From Cryobacterium arcticum (lineage in GTDB: Bacteria > Actinomycetota > Actinomycetes > Actinomycetales > Microbacteriaceae): a DNA stretch of 64,000 nt. The DNA is taken from contig NZ_QHLY01000012.1 of the NCBI RefSeq assembly GCF_003185895.1, positions 124,001 to 188,000 of the forward strand, in the 5' to 3' direction. Made by a program: the position numbers and the translations under genes. The notes under the pieces were generated by a model. It was given only the letters and a program-made list of their open reading frames with translations, was not told the origin of the DNA and made no database searches. Every line of letters begins with the position of its first letter. The stretch's first letter is position 1. Shown one piece after another: positions 7,984 to 16,099 of this stretch.

Positions 7984-9042
7984 GTGTTGACCATTGCATT
8001 CATCGGAAACGGTAAGAGCACGAATCGCTATCATCTGCCCTTCGTGCTCACCCGTCCGGAGTCGTTCCGGGTGAAGACAATCTACGGTCGAAGCAAGCCG
8101 GTGTGGCCGACCCTGCCCGATGTCGAGTACGTGAGCGACATCGAGCAGGTGTGGTCGGACCCGGAGGTAGATCTCGTAGTCGTGACGACCGCGTTCGAGT
8201 CGCACGCATCGTTCGCGCGGACGGCCTTGGAGCGCGGAAAGAACGTGCTGGTGGAGAAGCCGTTCACTGAGACAGCCGAGGAGGCCCGCGAGCTGTTCGC
8301 GCTCGCGGACGAACGCGGACTGTTCCTGCAGACCTATCAGAACCGTCGCTTCGATTCCGATCTCCTGACCGTGCAGAAGGTGATCGAAAGCGGAGTGCTG
8401 GGCGAACTGCTCGAAGTCGAAATGCACTACGACTACTACCGGCCAGAGACCCCCATGAACGCGCACCCCACGGAAGGGGTGACGACCTCGTATCTCTTCG
8501 GACACGCGGTGCACACCGTCGACCAGGTGCTGAGCGTCTTCGGAAGCCCGGACCGTATCCACTACGACGTGCGTCAGCTTCTCGGCCCGGGCCGGATGAA
8601 CGACTACTTCGACATCGACCTTTATTACGGCGTGCTGAAGGTGTCGGTGAAGTCCAGCTTCTTCCGTCTCGTCGGCCGCCCCGGCTTCGCGGTGTATGGG
8701 AAGAAGGGCGTGTTCATGAAGCACACGAAGGATCGTCAGGAGGAGCACCTGAAGGTGTTCTATATGCCCGGCAATCCAGGGTTCGGGATCGATCTGCCGG
8801 AGCACTACGGCACGGTCTCCTATATCGACGATGAGGGCGGCTTCCACGAGGAGAAGGTGGTTTCTGAGATCGGTGACTATGCCCGGTTCTATGACGGGGT
8901 GTACGCGTCGATCGTCAACGGGGCGCCGAAGGTCGTGACGGATGTGCAGACGATCGAGCTCATGGGCATCCTGGAAGAAGGCATCAAGTCGTGGGTGCCC
9001 GCAACGGACGCCAACGCTCGGGGCCAGGAGGCGGGGGAGTGA
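7984..9042 (+). CDS. Gfo/Idh/MocA-family NAD(P)-dependent oxidoreductase
   Basis: A 352-residue protein with an N-terminal Rossmann fold starting LTIAFIGNGKSTNRYHLP, a slightly unusual nucleotide loop (GNGKS) seen in the YhhX-like subgroup, and the family EKP motif in VLVEKPFTETAEEAREL. The C-terminal half is the usual beta-sheet substrate domain, with HAVHTVDQVL. The GTG at 7984 follows AGGGAG at about nine bases. It lies 83 bases after the PTS gene and overlaps the next oxidoreductase by four bases, so the three genes are probably one operon. The enzyme likely oxidises or reduces a sugar or sugar phosphate delivered by the PTS; the substrate is inferred only from context. Confidence 0.88.
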   Translation: MLTIAFIGNGKSTNRYHLPFVLTRPESFRVKTIYGRSKPVWPTLPDVEYVSDIEQVWSDPEVDLVVVTTAFESHASFARTALERGKNVLVEKPFTETAEEARELFALADERGLFLQTYQNRRFDSDLLTVQKVIESGVLGELLEVEMHYDYYRPETPMNAHPTEGVTTSYLFGHAVHTVDQVLSVFGSPDRIHYDVRQLLGPGRMNDYFDIDLYYGVLKVSVKSSFFRLVGRPGFAVYGKKGVFMKHTKDRQEEHLKVFYMPGNPGFGIDLPEHYGTVSYIDDEGGFHEEKVVSEIGDYARFYDGVYASIVNGAPKVVTDVQTIELMGILEEGIKSWVPATDANARGQEAGE

Positions 9043-10043
9043 GCGACACCGGTGCTGCTCAGAGCACGATCGGACTCGCCGTCCTCGGCTCGGGAATGAT
9101 CGTGCAGGACTTCTTGTCGATCGCCAGCGATCTGCCCGAGTTCGACCTGGCCGCCATCTTCGGGAACCAGCGGGACGTGTTGGAGGGACTGTCGGAGACG
9201 TACGGAATCCGCGCCGTCTACACGGACTACGAGGAGTGTCTGGCGGATCCTGCAGTTGAGGCTGTGTATGTCGGCTTGCCGAACAGCCTGCATTTCGGGT
9301 TCGCCCGGCGGGCGTTGCTGGCAGGAAAACACGTTATCTGCGAAAAGCCGTTCACCCTGAATCTGGAAGAGCTCAGAGAGCTGCGGGTCATCGCGAGTGA
9401 GCGTGGACTCATGCTCATCGAGGCCATCACGACGCAGTACTTGACGAATTACCGGCTGATCAAGGAGGCACTGCCCACCCTGGGCGCGCTGAAATTGATT
9501 CAGTGCAACTACTCCCAGTACTCATCGCGGTACCCGGCGTTTCGGCGGGGAGAAGTGCTCCCAGCGTTCGACCCGGCCCTCGGAGGCGGTGCCCTGATGG
9601 ACATCGGTATCTACAACATCCACTTTGTCGTCGGGCTCCTGGGCAAGCCGGTGTCGGTGACGTATTCGGCCAATATCGAGCGCGGCGTCGACACGTCGGG
9701 AGTCCTGGTGCTGGAGTATCCGACCTGCCGGGTTGTGTGCGTGGGTGCGAAGGACTGTGGCGGCCCGGTGCAAAGCCTGGTCCAGGGGGACGGCGGCACT
9801 ATCGTGTTGGATGGGCCGCCGAACCTCTGTGACAGTTTTACCGTGATGCGCACCGGTGAAGATCCGCTTCGAGTGGACGAAAAGGTGCACCCGCACCGTA
9901 TGGTCGAGGAATTTCGTGCTTTTGCCCTCATGGTCCGCACGTCTGACACCGCTGGGCGGGATGAGCGGCTCAGTCATAGCGAGGCTGTGCTGGAGGTCGC
10001 TGCCCGGGCGCTCGACTCGGCTGGCATTCGCCTAGGCGTCTGA
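9039..10043 (+). CDS. Gfo/Idh/MocA-family oxidoreductase, second copy
   Basis: A 334-residue protein with an N-terminal nucleotide-binding segment (IGLAVLGSGMIVQDFL) and the family EKP motif in VICEKPFTLNLEEL. A substrate-domain segment, GGGALMDIGIYNIHFV, holds the usual Asp and His of this superfamily (D.G.Y..H). The GTG start overlaps the stop of the previous gene as GTGA and has AGGAGG upstream. It is not closely similar to its neighbour (different nucleotide loop, different active-site context), so the pair may act sequentially rather than being recent duplicates. It is the last gene of the PTS operon and is followed by two strong hairpins. Confidence 0.88.
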   Translation: MSDTGAAQSTIGLAVLGSGMIVQDFLSIASDLPEFDLAAIFGNQRDVLEGLSETYGIRAVYTDYEECLADPAVEAVYVGLPNSLHFGFARRALLAGKHVICEKPFTLNLEELRELRVIASERGLMLIEAITTQYLTNYRLIKEALPTLGALKLIQCNYSQYSSRYPAFRRGEVLPAFDPALGGGALMDIGIYNIHFVVGLLGKPVSVTYSANIERGVDTSGVLVLEYPTCRVVCVGAKDCGGPVQSLVQGDGGTIVLDGPPNLCDSFTVMRTGEDPLRVDEKVHPHRMVEEFRAFALMVRTSDTAGRDERLSHSEAVLEVAARALDSAGIRLGV

Positions 10044-10073
10044 CGCCGCCCCTGAACGACGTCGGCAGCGCCG

Positions 10074-10135
10074 CCACGTGACCGGAATCTGCCGGTCACG
10101 TGGTCAGCCGCACGTCTGACGGGCAGCGTCAGACG
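10074..10135. terminator. Two consecutive perfect hairpins between convergent genes
   Basis: Hairpin one, 10074-10103, pairs CCACGTGACCGG with CCGGTCACGTGG over a 6-base loop. Hairpin two, 10113-10135, pairs CGTCTGACG with CGTCAGACG over 5 bases. Neither has a T-tract. They sit between the PTS operon and the convergent polymerase gene, so a bidirectional terminator or RNA-stabilising role is likely. Confidence 0.7.
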
Positions 10136-10219
10136 CGGACTTCCACAGGTTAATCCTGCGCTCGAAGGTATGGGCCATCGGCGCACCATCGCTGCCGCAG
10201 CACACCGCCGACCCCGTCG

Positions 10220-11443
10220 TCAACCGCGGCCGGCCCACGGGTCGTAGTCGACTTCCAAGGGCCCTTGGGCAGGGCGGACCGCCTCGGGTACGTGCTGCAG
10301 GTTGACGCGCACCCGATACCAGAGGGAGCTCGCGCCGCGCATGCCGTCGACCAGCACGTCTGCGGGCTCGAGGGATCCGACGACGTCCGGATGCCGTGAT
10401 CTCCAGGCGTCGAGGCCGACGATGGCCTCCTCCTTGGTCTTAGCCCGGGCGATCTCGACCAACGGCATGCTCGAACGGCGGCGACCGGACCCATCCGGCG
10501 TCGACGGCGCCTTCTCGGTGGGCCCGAGCCGCTCGGCCAGAGCCAGCAGAGCGTCGAGGCTGCCGGCGGCGGCGTCGATGCCGGCGGCGACATCGCCCCG
10601 CTCATTGAATCGCTGCAGCACGGTCGCGACCGTGAACTCCTTTGGGTGGCGGGTGCGCACCTCGTCCCAATCGAGCGGTGTCGACACGCGGGCGTCCGGC
10701 ACGGCGCGCACCGAGTAGGCGGATGCGACGGTGCGGTCCTTGGCGTTCTGGTTGAAGTCGACGAACACACTTTCGCCGCGCTCCTCCTTCCACCAGTGCG
10801 CGGTCGCCAGGCCCGGAGCCCGATTCTCGACCTCGCGGGCGAGGGACTCCGCGGCGAGCCGCACCGCCCGGTAGTCCCAGCGAGGTTCGATCCGCACGTT
10901 GATGTGCAGGCCGCGGGAGCCGCTGGTCTTCGGCCAGCCGACCAGGCCGTGGTCGGTGAGCACGTCGCGCACGACGGATGCGACGTCGACGATCTGCGCC
11001 CAGTCGACGCCGGGCATAGGGTCCAGGTCCACGCGCAACTCGTCGGGATGATCGAGGTCCCACGCCCGCACGGGATGCGGGTTGAGGTCGATGCAACCGA
11101 GGTTGATCACCCAGGCGAGCGCGGCCGCATCCGTCACCACAACCTCCTCTGCCGAGCTGCCGGATGCGTAGTGCAGAGTGGTCGTCTCGATCCACGTCGG
11201 CCGAGACTCCGGCGCCCGCTTCTGGAAGAACGCTTCCCGGTCGATGCCCTTCACGAAGCGCTTGAGCACCAGGGGCCGGTCTGCGGCACCGCGCAGCGCG
11301 CCGTCGGCCACCGCGAGGTAGTAGTTCACGAGGTCGAGCTTGGTGATCCCCGGCTTGGGGAAGACAAGCTTGCCGGGATGGCTCACGCGCACCTCCCGGC
11401 CATCGATGTCGAGGGTGGTCGCGTCGTCCTTAGCCGCGTTCAT
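10220..11443 (-). CDS. LigD-type polymerase/primase domain protein
   Basis: Stand-alone homologue of the polymerase domain of the bacterial end-joining ligase LigD (archaeo-eukaryotic primase superfamily), 407 residues. Supporting segments are VSHPGKLVFPKPGITK near the start, the metal-binding acidic pair in LRVDLDPMPGVDW, the conserved GSRGLHINVRI, and SVFVDFNQNAKDRT with SVRAVPDARVSTPLDW. The first 300 residues match the usual domain length; about 100 more at the C-terminus are extra. The ATG at 11443 begins MNAAKDD; the frame stays open upstream, but that part looks like non-coding read-through. No Ku, ligase or nuclease gene is adjacent, so a role in end joining or another gap-filling reaction is inferred. 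Confidence 0.9.
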   Translation of the reverse strand: MNAAKDDATTLDIDGREVRVSHPGKLVFPKPGITKLDLVNYYLAVADGALRGAADRPLVLKRFVKGIDREAFFQKRAPESRPTWIETTTLHYASGSSAEEVVVTDAAALAWVINLGCIDLNPHPVRAWDLDHPDELRVDLDPMPGVDWAQIVDVASVVRDVLTDHGLVGWPKTSGSRGLHINVRIEPRWDYRAVRLAAESLAREVENRAPGLATAHWWKEERGESVFVDFNQNAKDRTVASAYSVRAVPDARVSTPLDWDEVRTRHPKEFTVATVLQRFNERGDVAAGIDAAAGSLDALLALAERLGPTEKAPSTPDGSGRRRSSMPLVEIARAKTKEEAIVGLDAWRSRHPDVVGSLEPADVLVDGMRGASSLWYRVRVNLQHVPEAVRPAQGPLEVDYDPWAGRG

Positions 11444-11609
11444 GGAGGCGATGCTACGCGCGGTGCCGGCGACAAGTGAGGGACACCCGGAACTGTTTCG
11501 CCGGGGCTGGCTCACGCACGCCGAGGCGACTACCGTGCTGCCCGAACGGAGTTGAGAAATGAAACCGGCACCGATCCCGGACCGAGAACCAGATCGAAAG
11601 GACGAGAAT

Positions 11610-11981
11610 ATGAGCCTCAATCCCACAAAAACCGCCACCCCCGTGGAGATCGCGCAAGCGTTCTCCAGTCACCGCTTCGAGGAGGCTTTGCCGTATATCG
11701 CCGATGACATCGTCTGGAGCCTCGTCGGCGACGAGCCTGTGCTCGGCCGCGAGACCGTCGAGAAAGTCTGCCGAGAGAGCGCCGGGTATCTCGCGGACGT
11801 GACCACCGAGTTCCAACGTTTTCGCACGGTCGTTGGCGGTGACAGTGTCGTGGTCGACAGCCTCGCTCGGTACACCGAGGCGGGCGGAGACGTGTCGGTG
11901 GTGGCGTCCTGCGACATCTACGACTTCGTCGACGGTCGCATCACCGAAATCGTCTCCTACACGATCGAGATCGACGCCTGA
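11610..11981 (+). CDS. SnoaL-like (NTF2-fold) protein
   Basis: A 123-residue protein with the size and pattern of SnoaL/NTF2-like proteins: PVEIAQAFSSHRFEEALPYI at the N-terminus, a central strand-rich part with DDIVWSLVGDEPVLGRE, and a C-terminal strand pair ending DGRITEIVSYTIEID. The start ATG has GAAAGGA about eight bases upstream. Members of this fold are binding proteins, isomerases or small hydrolases, so the exact activity is unknown. It is divergent from the polymerase gene and convergent with a PhnB-like gene; neither gives a functional clue. Confidence 0.75.
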   Translation: MSLNPTKTATPVEIAQAFSSHRFEEALPYIADDIVWSLVGDEPVLGRETVEKVCRESAGYLADVTTEFQRFRTVVGGDSVVVDSLARYTEAGGDVSVVASCDIYDFVDGRITEIVSYTIEIDA

Positions 11982-11994
11982 CGAATCGCGCCGA

Positions 11995-12462
11995 TCACGC
12001 GTTCTCGAGCTCCGCGATCACGATCTTCTTCTGCTGCATCATCACCTGCATCTGCTCCGGGCGTCGGGTCAACTCGCCCATGTTCGCGGGGATGATCTGC
12101 CAGCTGATGCCGAACTGGTCCTTGCACCAGCCGCACTGCTCGGACTCGGGCACGTGCGAGAGCCTCGACCAGTAGCGGTCTATTTCCTCCTGGTCTTCGC
12201 AGGACACGACGAAGGAGATCGACTCATTGAAGGTGAAGGCCGGGCCGCCGTCGAGGCAGACAAAGTCCACCCCGTTCAAACGGAACTGGCCGTTCAGCAC
12301 CTTGCCGGACATGCCGGCGAAATGCTCGTCGAGCGACTCGTCGGGATACTCCTCGATCGAGAGGATGCGGGAGTTCGGGAACACGTCGACGTAGTACTCC
12401 ATCGCCGCGCGGGCCTGGTTGTCGAACCACAGACACGGCTGAATCGGTGGGAGCTCGGCCAT
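11995..12462 (-). CDS. PhnB-like VOC-superfamily protein
   Basis: A 155-residue glyoxalase/bleomycin-resistance-fold protein of the PhnB (3-demethylubiquinone methyltransferase-like) group. Typical segments are PCLWFDNQARAAMEYYVDVF at the N-terminus, FVCLDGGPAFTFNESISF in the middle, and CGWCKDQFGISWQIIPA near the C-terminus. The ATG at 12462 follows GAGGAGG by six bases. Despite the old family name these proteins are not shown to be methyltransferases, and function here is unknown. It faces a divergent MerR/TipA regulator gene, which could control it. Confidence 0.85.
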   Translation of the reverse strand: MAELPPIQPCLWFDNQARAAMEYYVDVFPNSRILSIEEYPDESLDEHFAGMSGKVLNGQFRLNGVDFVCLDGGPAFTFNESISFVVSCEDQEEIDRYWSRLSHVPESEQCGWCKDQFGISWQIIPANMGELTRRPEQMQVMMQQKKIVIAELENA

Positions 12463-12571
12463 GGGAACCTCCTCGTTCGCACTGTTTCGGTGCGTCCAAC
12501 ATACGCGGATCAGCCCCCTCGGCGACACCGTCTGAGCGAAGGCCTACCGCTGCATATGGAAGGGCATCCGC

Positions 12572-12602
12572 TTGACCTGGACGTAGCGTCACCCCCTACC
12601 GT
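12572..12602 (+). promoter_or_regulatory. MerR-type promoter with 19-bp spacer
   Basis: TTGACC (12572-12577) and TACCGT (12597-12602) are separated by exactly 19 bases, the overlong spacer that MerR-family activators correct by DNA distortion. The spacer holds the small inverted repeat GACG-TAG-CGTC. It is 21 bases upstream of the MerR-type gene's ATG, so autoregulation is likely. Confidence 0.65.
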
Positions 12603-12623
12603 CGTTCGTGGAAGGGAACGAGG

Positions 12624-13394
12624 ATGAGCCCAGCACACGAGTGGAGCATTCAGGAGATCGCCCGACTGGCGGGCACGACGCGGCGCACGCTGCGCCACTA
12701 CCAGGACATGGGCCTGGTGTCGCCGAGCCGGATCGGCGACAACGGCTACCGCTACTACGACGCGGAGGCGCTGGTGCGACTGCAACGGGTGCTGTTGCTG
12801 CGCCAACTCGGACTCGGCCTGCCCGCGATAGGCGATGTGATCGCCGGGCAGCGCGACGACGTCGCTGCGCTGCGTGCTCACCTCGACTGGCTGGCTCACG
12901 AGCAGCAGCGTCTCGGCCGGCAAATGGCCAGCGTCGAGCGCACCATCACCGAACTGGAGAAAGGCGAGAAACCGATGGCTGAGAAGATGTTCGACGGCTT
13001 CGACCACACCGCTTATAAGGATGAGGTCGAGCGGCTCTGGGGCACGGAGTCCTACGCGGAGAGCGACGCCTGGTACCAGTCGCTGACCCAGGACGAGAAG
13101 GACGACTTTCTTCTCGCGGCAGCCGAACTCGGCGCAGAGTGGGCCGCCGCGGCTCAGAACGAGGTCGCGGCCGACTCTGACGACGCCCAGGCGCTCGCGC
13201 AGCGACACTACGCCTGGCTGCAGAGCATCCCCGGCACCCCGCGCACGCCCGAGGGGAACCCGACCAAGGAGTACTTCCGCTGGATGGGTGAGATGTCTCT
13301 CGCGGACGAACGGCTTGCACAGATCTATGGCGGGACCGCGGGCGCCGCTCTGGTGAATGAGGCGATTGCAGTGTACGCCGACCGTAACCTCTAG
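12624..13394 (+). CDS. MerR-family regulator with TipAS ligand-binding domain
   Basis: A TipA-like transcription factor of 256 residues. The N-terminal MerR helix-turn-helix is clear (WSIQEIARLAGTTRRTLRHY, then GLVSPSRIGDNGYRYYD). It continues through a coiled-coil dimerisation helix (about 75-115) into an all-helical TipAS domain with FDGFDHTAYKDEVERLWG and YFRWMGEMSLADERLAQIYG. In TipA this domain binds thiopeptide-type compounds; here a drug- or stress-sensing role is inferred. The protein starts at the ATG after GGAACGAGG. A 19-bp-spaced promoter precedes it, consistent with autoactivation. The adjacent divergent PhnB-like gene may also be a target. Confidence 0.92.
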   Translation: MSPAHEWSIQEIARLAGTTRRTLRHYQDMGLVSPSRIGDNGYRYYDAEALVRLQRVLLLRQLGLGLPAIGDVIAGQRDDVAALRAHLDWLAHEQQRLGRQMASVERTITELEKGEKPMAEKMFDGFDHTAYKDEVERLWGTESYAESDAWYQSLTQDEKDDFLLAAAELGAEWAAAAQNEVAADSDDAQALAQRHYAWLQSIPGTPRTPEGNPTKEYFRWMGEMSLADERLAQIYGGTAGAALVNEAIAVYADRNL

Positions 13395-13421
13395 CCTCGC
13401 CATGCGGTAGAACTAGGAGCA

Positions 13422-14831
13422 ATGCCGATTCTCACCGCACTCCAGAACGGAGCCGAGTCGCGCCCGTTGCAGGTCGCCGTGCAGGTCGGCGATGACGGGC
13501 TCACGTACGCCCAGCTGCGTGGCGCCGTACTCGACCGGCTCGGCAGCACCGAGACCGGGCTCACTCTCATCAGCCAGCCCAACGGACTCGAGTTCGTGCT
13601 GCAGTTCCTGGCCGGTGTTGCCGGCACCGGGCGCGTCGCCGTTCTCGACCCGGGCTGGCCGCGGCAGCAGCAGGTCGAGGTGGCGGCCAGGCTCGGCCGG
13701 CTGGAGACCGCGTCGGTCACGTGCACACCTCGCGGCGCCCTGACGGATGGTCCACCCGAATCCACCTTCCTCTACGGCTTCACCTCGGGCACGACGGCGC
13801 TGCCCAAGGCGTTCAGCCGCACCCGCCGCTCCTGGCAGCAGTCCTTCCCCCAGAGTGCCGAGGTGCTCGGCCTCACCCGGCACGACCGCACGCTTGCGCC
13901 CGGCCCGCTCAGCGCCAGCCTCAACCTCTATGCACTGGCCGAATCCCTGCACGTCGGGGCGACATTCCACACCTTGGCGAGGTTCAACGTGGCGGCGGCT
14001 TTGGCGAGCATTGACACCCACGACATCACCCGGCTGGTCGCCGTTCCGGCCGTACTGCGGATGCTGGCTCAGCGGGCGCTCGCGGCGAACGAGATCAGCA
14101 GAGGACTCACCAGCATCGTCAGCGGTGGGGCGAAGCTCGACCTCGATACCACCCGCCTGCTGCAACGTTGGGCGCCTGAGGCGACTTTGGTCGCCTACTA
14201 CGGGGCGGCCGAACTCGGGTTCGTCTCCTCGACGACGCTGGCACCGGGCCAGGCGCCGGAGCCGAGCGAAACCGCCGTGGGCCGACCGTTCCCGGGGGCA
14301 CGCGTTCGCATCGTCGACAACGACGGCACGCCTGTCGCCACGGGCGTGGCCGGAACTATCCAGGTCGCCAGTGACTTGGTCTGCGACGGCTACCTCTGGG
14401 GAGACGACGGCGTCGCCTTCCAGCGTCAGGGTGACTGGTGCACGGTGGGCGACGAGGGCTTTCTCGACCCAGCGGGGGTACTGCACCATCTCGGCCGCGG
14501 TCTCGACATGATCGTGAGCGCGGGCAGCAACATCTACCCGCAGGAGGTGGAAGCGGCACTGCAGGCACTGCCCGGGGTTCGGGCCGCCGTGGTGACCGGC
14601 CTGCCCGATCCGGTTCGTGGCCTCCGAGTGGTCGCCGCGGTCCTGGCCGGAACCGACCGGGATGCCGCCGGCCTGCGGGCCGCGAGCAGCGCCGCGCTGG
14701 CCGCCCCGAAGCGACCGCAGGAGTACTACCGACTGCTCGAACTGCCCCTCACCGCTGCAGGCAAGGTCAGCCGCAGCCTGCTCCGCCGCTGGATCGACGA
14801 GGGAGACGCCCGTGCCATCCGACTTCACTGA
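13422..14831 (+). CDS. AMP-forming acyl-CoA synthetase/ligase
   Basis: Adenylate-forming enzyme of 469 residues that should activate a carboxylic acid to acyl-AMP and then acyl-CoA. Motifs in order: the phosphate loop FTSGTTALPKAF (about 124-135), the YYGAAELGFVSS adenylate segment, the GDEGFLD motif with its hinge region, and the C-terminal LPLTAAGKVSRSLL lysine motif. It is shorter than typical long-chain ligases. It overlaps the next gene, a thiolase, by 20 bases, so the two act together. In Bacillus the comparable ligase/thiolase pair yhfT-yhfS sits with a biotin transporter; no such transporter is visible here. The substrate is unknown. Confidence 0.9.
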   Translation: MPILTALQNGAESRPLQVAVQVGDDGLTYAQLRGAVLDRLGSTETGLTLISQPNGLEFVLQFLAGVAGTGRVAVLDPGWPRQQQVEVAARLGRLETASVTCTPRGALTDGPPESTFLYGFTSGTTALPKAFSRTRRSWQQSFPQSAEVLGLTRHDRTLAPGPLSASLNLYALAESLHVGATFHTLARFNVAAALASIDTHDITRLVAVPAVLRMLAQRALAANEISRGLTSIVSGGAKLDLDTTRLLQRWAPEATLVAYYGAAELGFVSSTTLAPGQAPEPSETAVGRPFPGARVRIVDNDGTPVATGVAGTIQVASDLVCDGYLWGDDGVAFQRQGDWCTVGDEGFLDPAGVLHHLGRGLDMIVSAGSNIYPQEVEAALQALPGVRAAVVTGLPDPVRGLRVVAAVLAGTDRDAAGLRAASSAALAAPKRPQEYYRLLELPLTAAGKVSRSLLRRWIDEGDARAIRLH

Positions 14832-16026
14832 CCCTGCCCACCGGGGAACATCTGTGGCCGACCGGCAGCCGGTGATCCTGCTCGGCCGCCGCACGGCTTT
14901 CGCCCGCCGCAACGGCGCGCTGCGTACCATCACCCACGACCAGCTGCTCGCACCGGTGCTGGCGGCGGTGCTGGCCGATGGGGCACTGCCGGCAGCGGCG
15001 GTGGATGACGTGATCATCGGCAACGCCGTCGGCGGTGGCGGCAACGTGGCCCGCTTGGCGCTGCTGACGGCGGGCCTGCCGGTCACGGTGCCGGGGCAGA
15101 CCGTCGACCGCCAGTGCGGATCCGGGCTCGAGGCCATCGTGCTGGCCTGCCGGCTCGTGCAGGCCGGCGCCGGCACTCTCTACCTGGCGGGCGGGGTCGA
15201 GAGCACGAGCACGGCGCCTCTCCGCGCCCATCGGCTCAGCTCCACTGCAGTCGCGCCCGACTTCTACGACCGGGTGAGCTTTTCCCCGACCACCCTGGGT
15301 GACCCCGACATGGGCGTCGCCGCCGACACGGTGGCCGTGACGTACGGCGTCGGCCGCGAGCGGCAGGATGCGTTCGCGCTGCGCAGCCATCGTCTCGCCA
15401 CGGCGGCGATCGCGGCGGGCGCCTTCGACGACGAGATCGTGGCCGTGTCGACACCGACCGGGCCGGTCGCCGGCGACTCCGGTCCGCGGTCGGGGCTGGG
15501 CGAGAACCTGCTAGCGCGGTTTCCGGCGGCGTTCACGCCGGATGGCTCGGTGACCGCCGGGAATTCCTGCGCGGACGCGGACGGCGCCGTGGTGGTGGCG
15601 GTGACGAGCCGCGCCCAGGCCGACGCCTGGGGCGCACCCGGCTACCTGGCTTTTGTCGATGCAGTACCGGCGGGCGTTGACCCCACCTTGCTCGGTATCG
15701 GGGGAGCGGCGGCCGGTCTGGCGCTCTTCGCCCGCGCCGGCATCAGGGCCGGTGACCTCGGCCGAGTCGAGTTCACCGAAGCCTTCGCCGCCCAGGTGCT
15801 GGCGTCGCTCGACCTGATGGGACTGCCTGCCGAAAGCGCCAACCGGCAGGGCGGCGCGCTTGCCCTCGGGCATCCCTACGGAGCCTCCGGGGCCATGCTC
15901 GTGCTGCGCCTCCTGCAGCAGGCACGCGCCGCTGCAGCGGAGGGGGAGCTGTCACTGTCGGCGCTCAGCATCGCCGGCGGTCTCGGCCTGGCTGCCCTCT
16001 GGCGGTGGGAGACCCCGACCCGCTGA
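14812..16026 (+). CDS. Thiolase-family protein (acetyl-CoA acetyltransferase-like) with altered C-terminal catalytic site
   Basis: A 404-residue thiolase-fold protein. The nucleophilic Cys102 is intact in VDRQCGSGLEA and the catalytic His354 in LALGHPYGASGA. At the position of the second catalytic Cys, normally in a CxGGG-type motif, the sequence reads LSIAGGLGLA, with Ser386 replacing Cys. This residue normally shuttles the proton for C-C cleavage or condensation, so activity may be weak or changed. The GTG at 14812 was chosen for GAGGGA just upstream and a 20-base overlap with the ligase gene; GTG 14853 is an alternative. The ligase presumably supplies an acyl-CoA to this protein. Confidence 0.88.
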   Translation: MPSDFTDPAHRGTSVADRQPVILLGRRTAFARRNGALRTITHDQLLAPVLAAVLADGALPAAAVDDVIIGNAVGGGGNVARLALLTAGLPVTVPGQTVDRQCGSGLEAIVLACRLVQAGAGTLYLAGGVESTSTAPLRAHRLSSTAVAPDFYDRVSFSPTTLGDPDMGVAADTVAVTYGVGRERQDAFALRSHRLATAAIAAGAFDDEIVAVSTPTGPVAGDSGPRSGLGENLLARFPAAFTPDGSVTAGNSCADADGAVVVAVTSRAQADAWGAPGYLAFVDAVPAGVDPTLLGIGGAAAGLALFARAGIRAGDLGRVEFTEAFAAQVLASLDLMGLPAESANRQGGALALGHPYGASGAMLVLRLLQQARAAAAEGELSLSALSIAGGLGLAALWRWETPTR

Positions 16027-16081
16027 CTGGCTCAGGCAATCGGGGTCGGATGCTTGCGCGATCCATTGTCGTCGGATATCG

Positions 16082-16099
16082 TACAATCAAATGGTTGTA
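16082..16099 (+). promoter_or_regulatory. Inverted repeat and -10 box overlapping the ArsR start codon
   Basis: TACAA-N8-TTGTA spans the ATG at 16091, and TACAAT (16082-16087) is a good -10 element. The transcript would begin at or within a few bases of the ATG, giving a leaderless mRNA. A dimeric ArsR repressor bound here would block its own promoter. I found no good -35 box. Confidence 0.5.

Noticed and set aside
13413..15176. Minus-strand open frame of 587 codons
   Set aside because: Antisense to the acyl-CoA ligase and thiolase; no coherent protein features.
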